DNA of 21,708 nucleotides, taken from Didymodactylos carnosus (lineage: Eukaryota > Rotifera > Eurotatoria > Philodinida > Philodinidae). Position 1 is the first letter of the stretch, and each line of letters starts with the position of its first letter. The position numbers and the translations under genes were made by a program. Under the pieces are notes generated by a model. The model searched no databases. It had not been told where the DNA came from and was given only the letters and a program-made list of their open reading frames with translations. Below are positions 18,726-21,708 of this stretch, one piece after another. The stretch spans positions 1-21,708 of the forward strand of contig CAJNOQ010003031.1 of NCBI GenBank assembly GCA_905250885.1, read 5' to 3'.

Positions 18726-20545
18726 ATGGGTAATATGAATTGTACAGCAACAAATTCAACGGGTAAATCAAAATTAAATGATATTAATAATACTAATTCA
18801 AATCGTACATCATTATCTTTATCATCATTTACTTTTACACCATTAATACCAACAATTAAATTTAAATCATCATCATTTACATCCTACAATGTTTGGTCAT
18901 CATTTTGTGGTAATAAAAATAGAAATACAAATAGAAGTACATTAAATATTCATCGATATAGTGAACAAAAACCATTGTCTCATAATTCTAGTAAAAATAA
19001 AAAACAAGAAAAATATAATTATGAAATACAAAAAGGAGGTAAAAAATCTTTTATTATTTTGTTAGATAGAGATTATTTTGTTTGTGTATATGATAAAGAA
19101 AATTTGATCACAATTGTAGAAAGTCAATTTCTTCTCTCTCTCTCCCTCTCTCTCTCTCTGTCTGTCTGTCTGTCTCTTTTTTTCCATGTTTTTATCAGTC
19201 ACTTTTTACCAGACAAGACGACTCTCTTGAATTAAAACTCTCATTTTTCTAAATGAACTACATGATTATAGCTCTCCTATTGCCCAAATGATTAGTAAAT
19301 CGAATCAGATCACGTTTTTTTTTTCAAGATTAATTTTGTTACAGTTTAAGTAGGAATACTAAATTTTGATAAATTGATAATAAAAAAACTTTTTTTATTT
19401 AAAAAAATTCGAAGAATGTCAATTGACATTACTGTCTATCATAAGTATGGTGTATCGATAAATCTAGATGAGATATTAGTGTTATTATGACCTTTATTAT
19501 TATTATTATTGAATTACGAATAACCCATCCCACACTGTTATGTATCTATTGTTCGTTGAAAAATAACAAACCATCCATAAAAACTAGGTTTTTTTCGACT
19601 GACATTTTATTAAGTTGTATGTTATACATATACGTCTAGAGATGTAAAAGTATACAATAAATGAATGAATGATAGTGGTGGTCATTGGGTCAAGTGTTAG
19701 TGTATTGAAGTCAAATAAAATAAGAAAGAAAAAATTTATAAAGAATGTAAACAATAAGTTCCATGTCAAATGGTAAATAATATATTTTTAGTAAAGAGAA
19801 AGAGAATGAACATATTAACATTTATTAATCATATACAATTGCGTAACTAAAGTATAATGTTAACATTTTTTATATCCATTGATTATCAAAATGTTTTGTT
19901 TGTTTGTTTTTCGAGAGAAAAATAGAGGCATCAGTATCAGAAATAATGTAGCTGTCTATCACATGGTGTGTAATCGAGAAATTTCTAAAATGTATTTATA
20001 AACAAACATTACTGATAATTTGAATTTATTTTTCTTCAATTCGAACATACTTCTGTTTTGTTTCTCATATGAAGTCTAGGCTATTGACTTATTTTTTACC
20101 TATCAAATGTATAACTTAATATTGCAGTAATATGGAACAAAGATAATATTACAGATGATATTTGGGTATGAAAATAGAAATTATATGAGAATAATAATCA
20201 TTTTATTAATCTAAAATAGAGTTTTTAATCGATGTAATGTGATAGGATATGTTCAGAAAAAACAGTCGTACAAAAAAGTATATACATTTGTGGATTTTTG
20301 TTTTCTTTTGTAAATTTTAATTGCTAACAGATTGAAAACTCATATTTTTATTCTCATACAATTGATGGATGTCTGTGAATAAAAATAAAATAGATTTCCG
20401 TATGCTTTTTTTATTTTTTTTACCGTATAAATAATCTCTAATAAAGAAAAATGAATGACACTGTGTTTTTTTCATCGAACAGCTGTTGTTATTTTCTAAT
20501 TTATTTTTTGTTTAGAATATGTACAAAACATCTAGAAGTCATTAG
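18726..20545 (+). CDS. Unrecognised gene with probable N-myristoylated, Ser/Asn-rich product
   Basis: The first exon, 18726-19038, begins MGNMNCTATNSTGKSKLNDI. Gly2 followed by Asn, two free positions, Cys6 and a non-Pro residue meets the N-myristoylation pattern, and Cys6 could be palmitoylated, so membrane anchoring is likely. The rest is rich in Ser, Asn, Thr and Lys and probably disordered. It ends in phase 1 at GGAG|GTAAAA. Two small exons may follow. One is 20128-20165, after ATATTGCAG and before GTATGA, coding for VIWNKDNITDDIW. The other is 20516-20545, after a long T-rich tract ending TTTAG, coding for NMYKTSRSH and then TAG. The phases agree and give 126 residues; an AATAAA lies near 20745. 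The first exon is fairly credible and the two small ones are speculative, so the gene may instead run on past the window. Family not recognised. Confidence 0.42.
19039..20127. other. Presumed intron of the gene starting at 18726
   Basis: The reading frame stays open past the donor to 19235, but much of that is a CT repeat translated as Leu-Ser, which favours an intron. The remainder is AT-rich with many stops. ATT repeats lie near 19492-19511. Confidence 0.45.
19133..19176. repeat. (CT)n(CTGT)n compound microsatellite
   Basis: A CT run with one CC interruption passing into four CTGT units, in the presumed intron of the gene at 18726. Confidence 0.9.
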
Positions 20546-21708
20546 TTAATGAACTTATTTGCTAATTAAATTGCTCAGTTAAATAGAAGAGAGAAACTTT
20601 AGTGAGACTAAAAATTGAGTCCATTCAAACTGTATAGAATTTGTTTCTACTATAACACAATGTTTAGATATTTTTTGAATGTCTAAGTCCACTGTTAGAA
20701 ACAGTGAACGGACAAAATAGCAACTAAATATTTGATCATTTGAATAAACAAACAAAGAAGAAGAAAAAAAAATGCAGGTCTATTGATTATCGTTCAAATG
20801 ACCGAAAAAATGATGAAGGTTTTCTTTCTTCGTCATACATGAAGAAATTTTTTCTAGCAGCATCAATTTTTTTTTGACTTGTTTCATTATTTCAACATGA
20901 CTAGTTTAAAATACAAATTTTTTTGTTTATATGTGAAGGTTCATAAATGTCTGAGATAAACCGATTGAAAACACTCTAGGAAACAAAAATTTTATTTTGT
21001 TATTAAATTTAATTGTTTAGCGACATCTATTGATAAAATGATCAAGAACTTGACATATGTATAATGGGTAAGTTTAACAGTTTGCACATATAGGACAAAT
21101 TTATCTCTCTATTCCATTGACAACAAGAATTTACACAAAAGATCTAATACATATTGCATAATACATACAAAGTAAGATAAAAAAATCGAGCTTAATAATT
21201 GTAATTAAAATTTTACTTTTTCTCCTTTTTATGAATGAAAAAGATTAGCATTGAACAAAAACAAGGATGTTTTTTTAAACAAAGGATGTATAAAGAACTG
21301 ATTAGTTGTATAATCAGTTGAGAGTAAACTAGTTTATTAATTAATAGTATGACAATATTCATGATATGTTTCATTCTTATACATGATTGTTTAAAGAATG
21401 ACTGTTGTACAGGCTCTTCTACTTCAAATGTCTTCTTTTACTTTAATATAAAAAATATACGAAAATTGTTTCAAATTTTGAATGACAAAAATAAACATTC
21501 TCTATTTAATTAAAGATATTTTATTTTAAAGTTTTTGAAGTATTAAGTTCAGTTGTTGTTGTTGTTTTTCAATAGCTCATATCAATTATCTTCTGACATG
21601 CCCACTGTTCATGTTTCAAAAATATTTCGCAATGGTAAAATATTTAACTCAATTCCATATGTCCCTATAATCGCTTGAAAATGTTTGAATAGTACGAGTT
21701 GTTAAAAA
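20546..21708. other. AT-rich non-coding right end of the window
   Basis: No supported gene. It holds an inverted repeat at 20687-20713 (CACTGT/ACAGTG with flanking GTCC/GGAC) and a perfect 9-bp hairpin at 21296-21319 (AACTGATTA/TAATCAGTT, 6-base loop). An ATGG|GTAAGT string near 21064 looks like a tiny first exon but has nothing else in support. Confidence 0.5.

Noticed and set aside
21064-21072. ATGG|GTAAGT mini first exon
   Set aside because: Only four coding bases, with no partner exon inside the window. It also shows how easily ATG-donor strings arise here.
1-21708. CRISPR arrays, tRNA or rRNA genes, bacterial operon features
   Set aside because: None seen: no regularly spaced repeats with spacers, no tRNA-type internal promoter or T-arm pattern, and gene structure is eukaryotic.

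Overview
The window is AT-rich (by eye roughly a quarter to 30% G+C) and reads as eukaryotic nuclear DNA. Coding stretches are split by GT-AG introns, an AATAAA signal follows a stop codon, and CA, GA and TA microsatellites and homopolymers are frequent. An animal is the best guess, and a compact-bodied invertebrate such as a rotifer would fit. Nothing in the window fixes the species. There are no bacterial operons, no CRISPR array, and no tRNA or rRNA gene that I can recognise.

Layout. Positions 1-7732 hold no supported complete gene, only microsatellites, a short degenerate repeat and two candidate alternative first exons. Positions 7733-12086 carry the one gene I can assign. It is an eight-exon, plus-strand gene for a 745-residue sacsin-repeat (SIRPT/SRR) protein, with every splice phase consistent and an AATAAA just after the stop. 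Introns 3 and 7 hold a small terminal-inverted-repeat element and an A21/T10 palindrome. Positions 12087-12975 are non-coding. From 12976 a second plus-strand gene probably begins, with a Ser-rich N-terminal exon. Its later exons are uncertain; a long open stretch at 16901-17080 and a terminal exon at 17278-17390 are candidates. Inside 14030-14720 lies a decayed minus-strand coding relic broken by a fold-back (MITE-like) element flanked by a 7-bp direct repeat. At 18726 a third gene starts with a likely N-myristoylated protein (Met-Gly-Asn-Met-Asn-Cys); two tiny downstream exons may complete it. The rest, to 21708, appears non-coding.

Main point of interest. The sacsin-like protein is a single repeat module rather than the multi-thousand-residue chaperone. 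At the positions where the family carries its HSP90-like ATP-binding residues, the sequence is replaced almost throughout. It therefore looks like a stand-alone pseudo-ATPase scaffold. Up to three in-phase candidate first exons precede it. The genes are independent transcription units, and I see no evidence that they work together.
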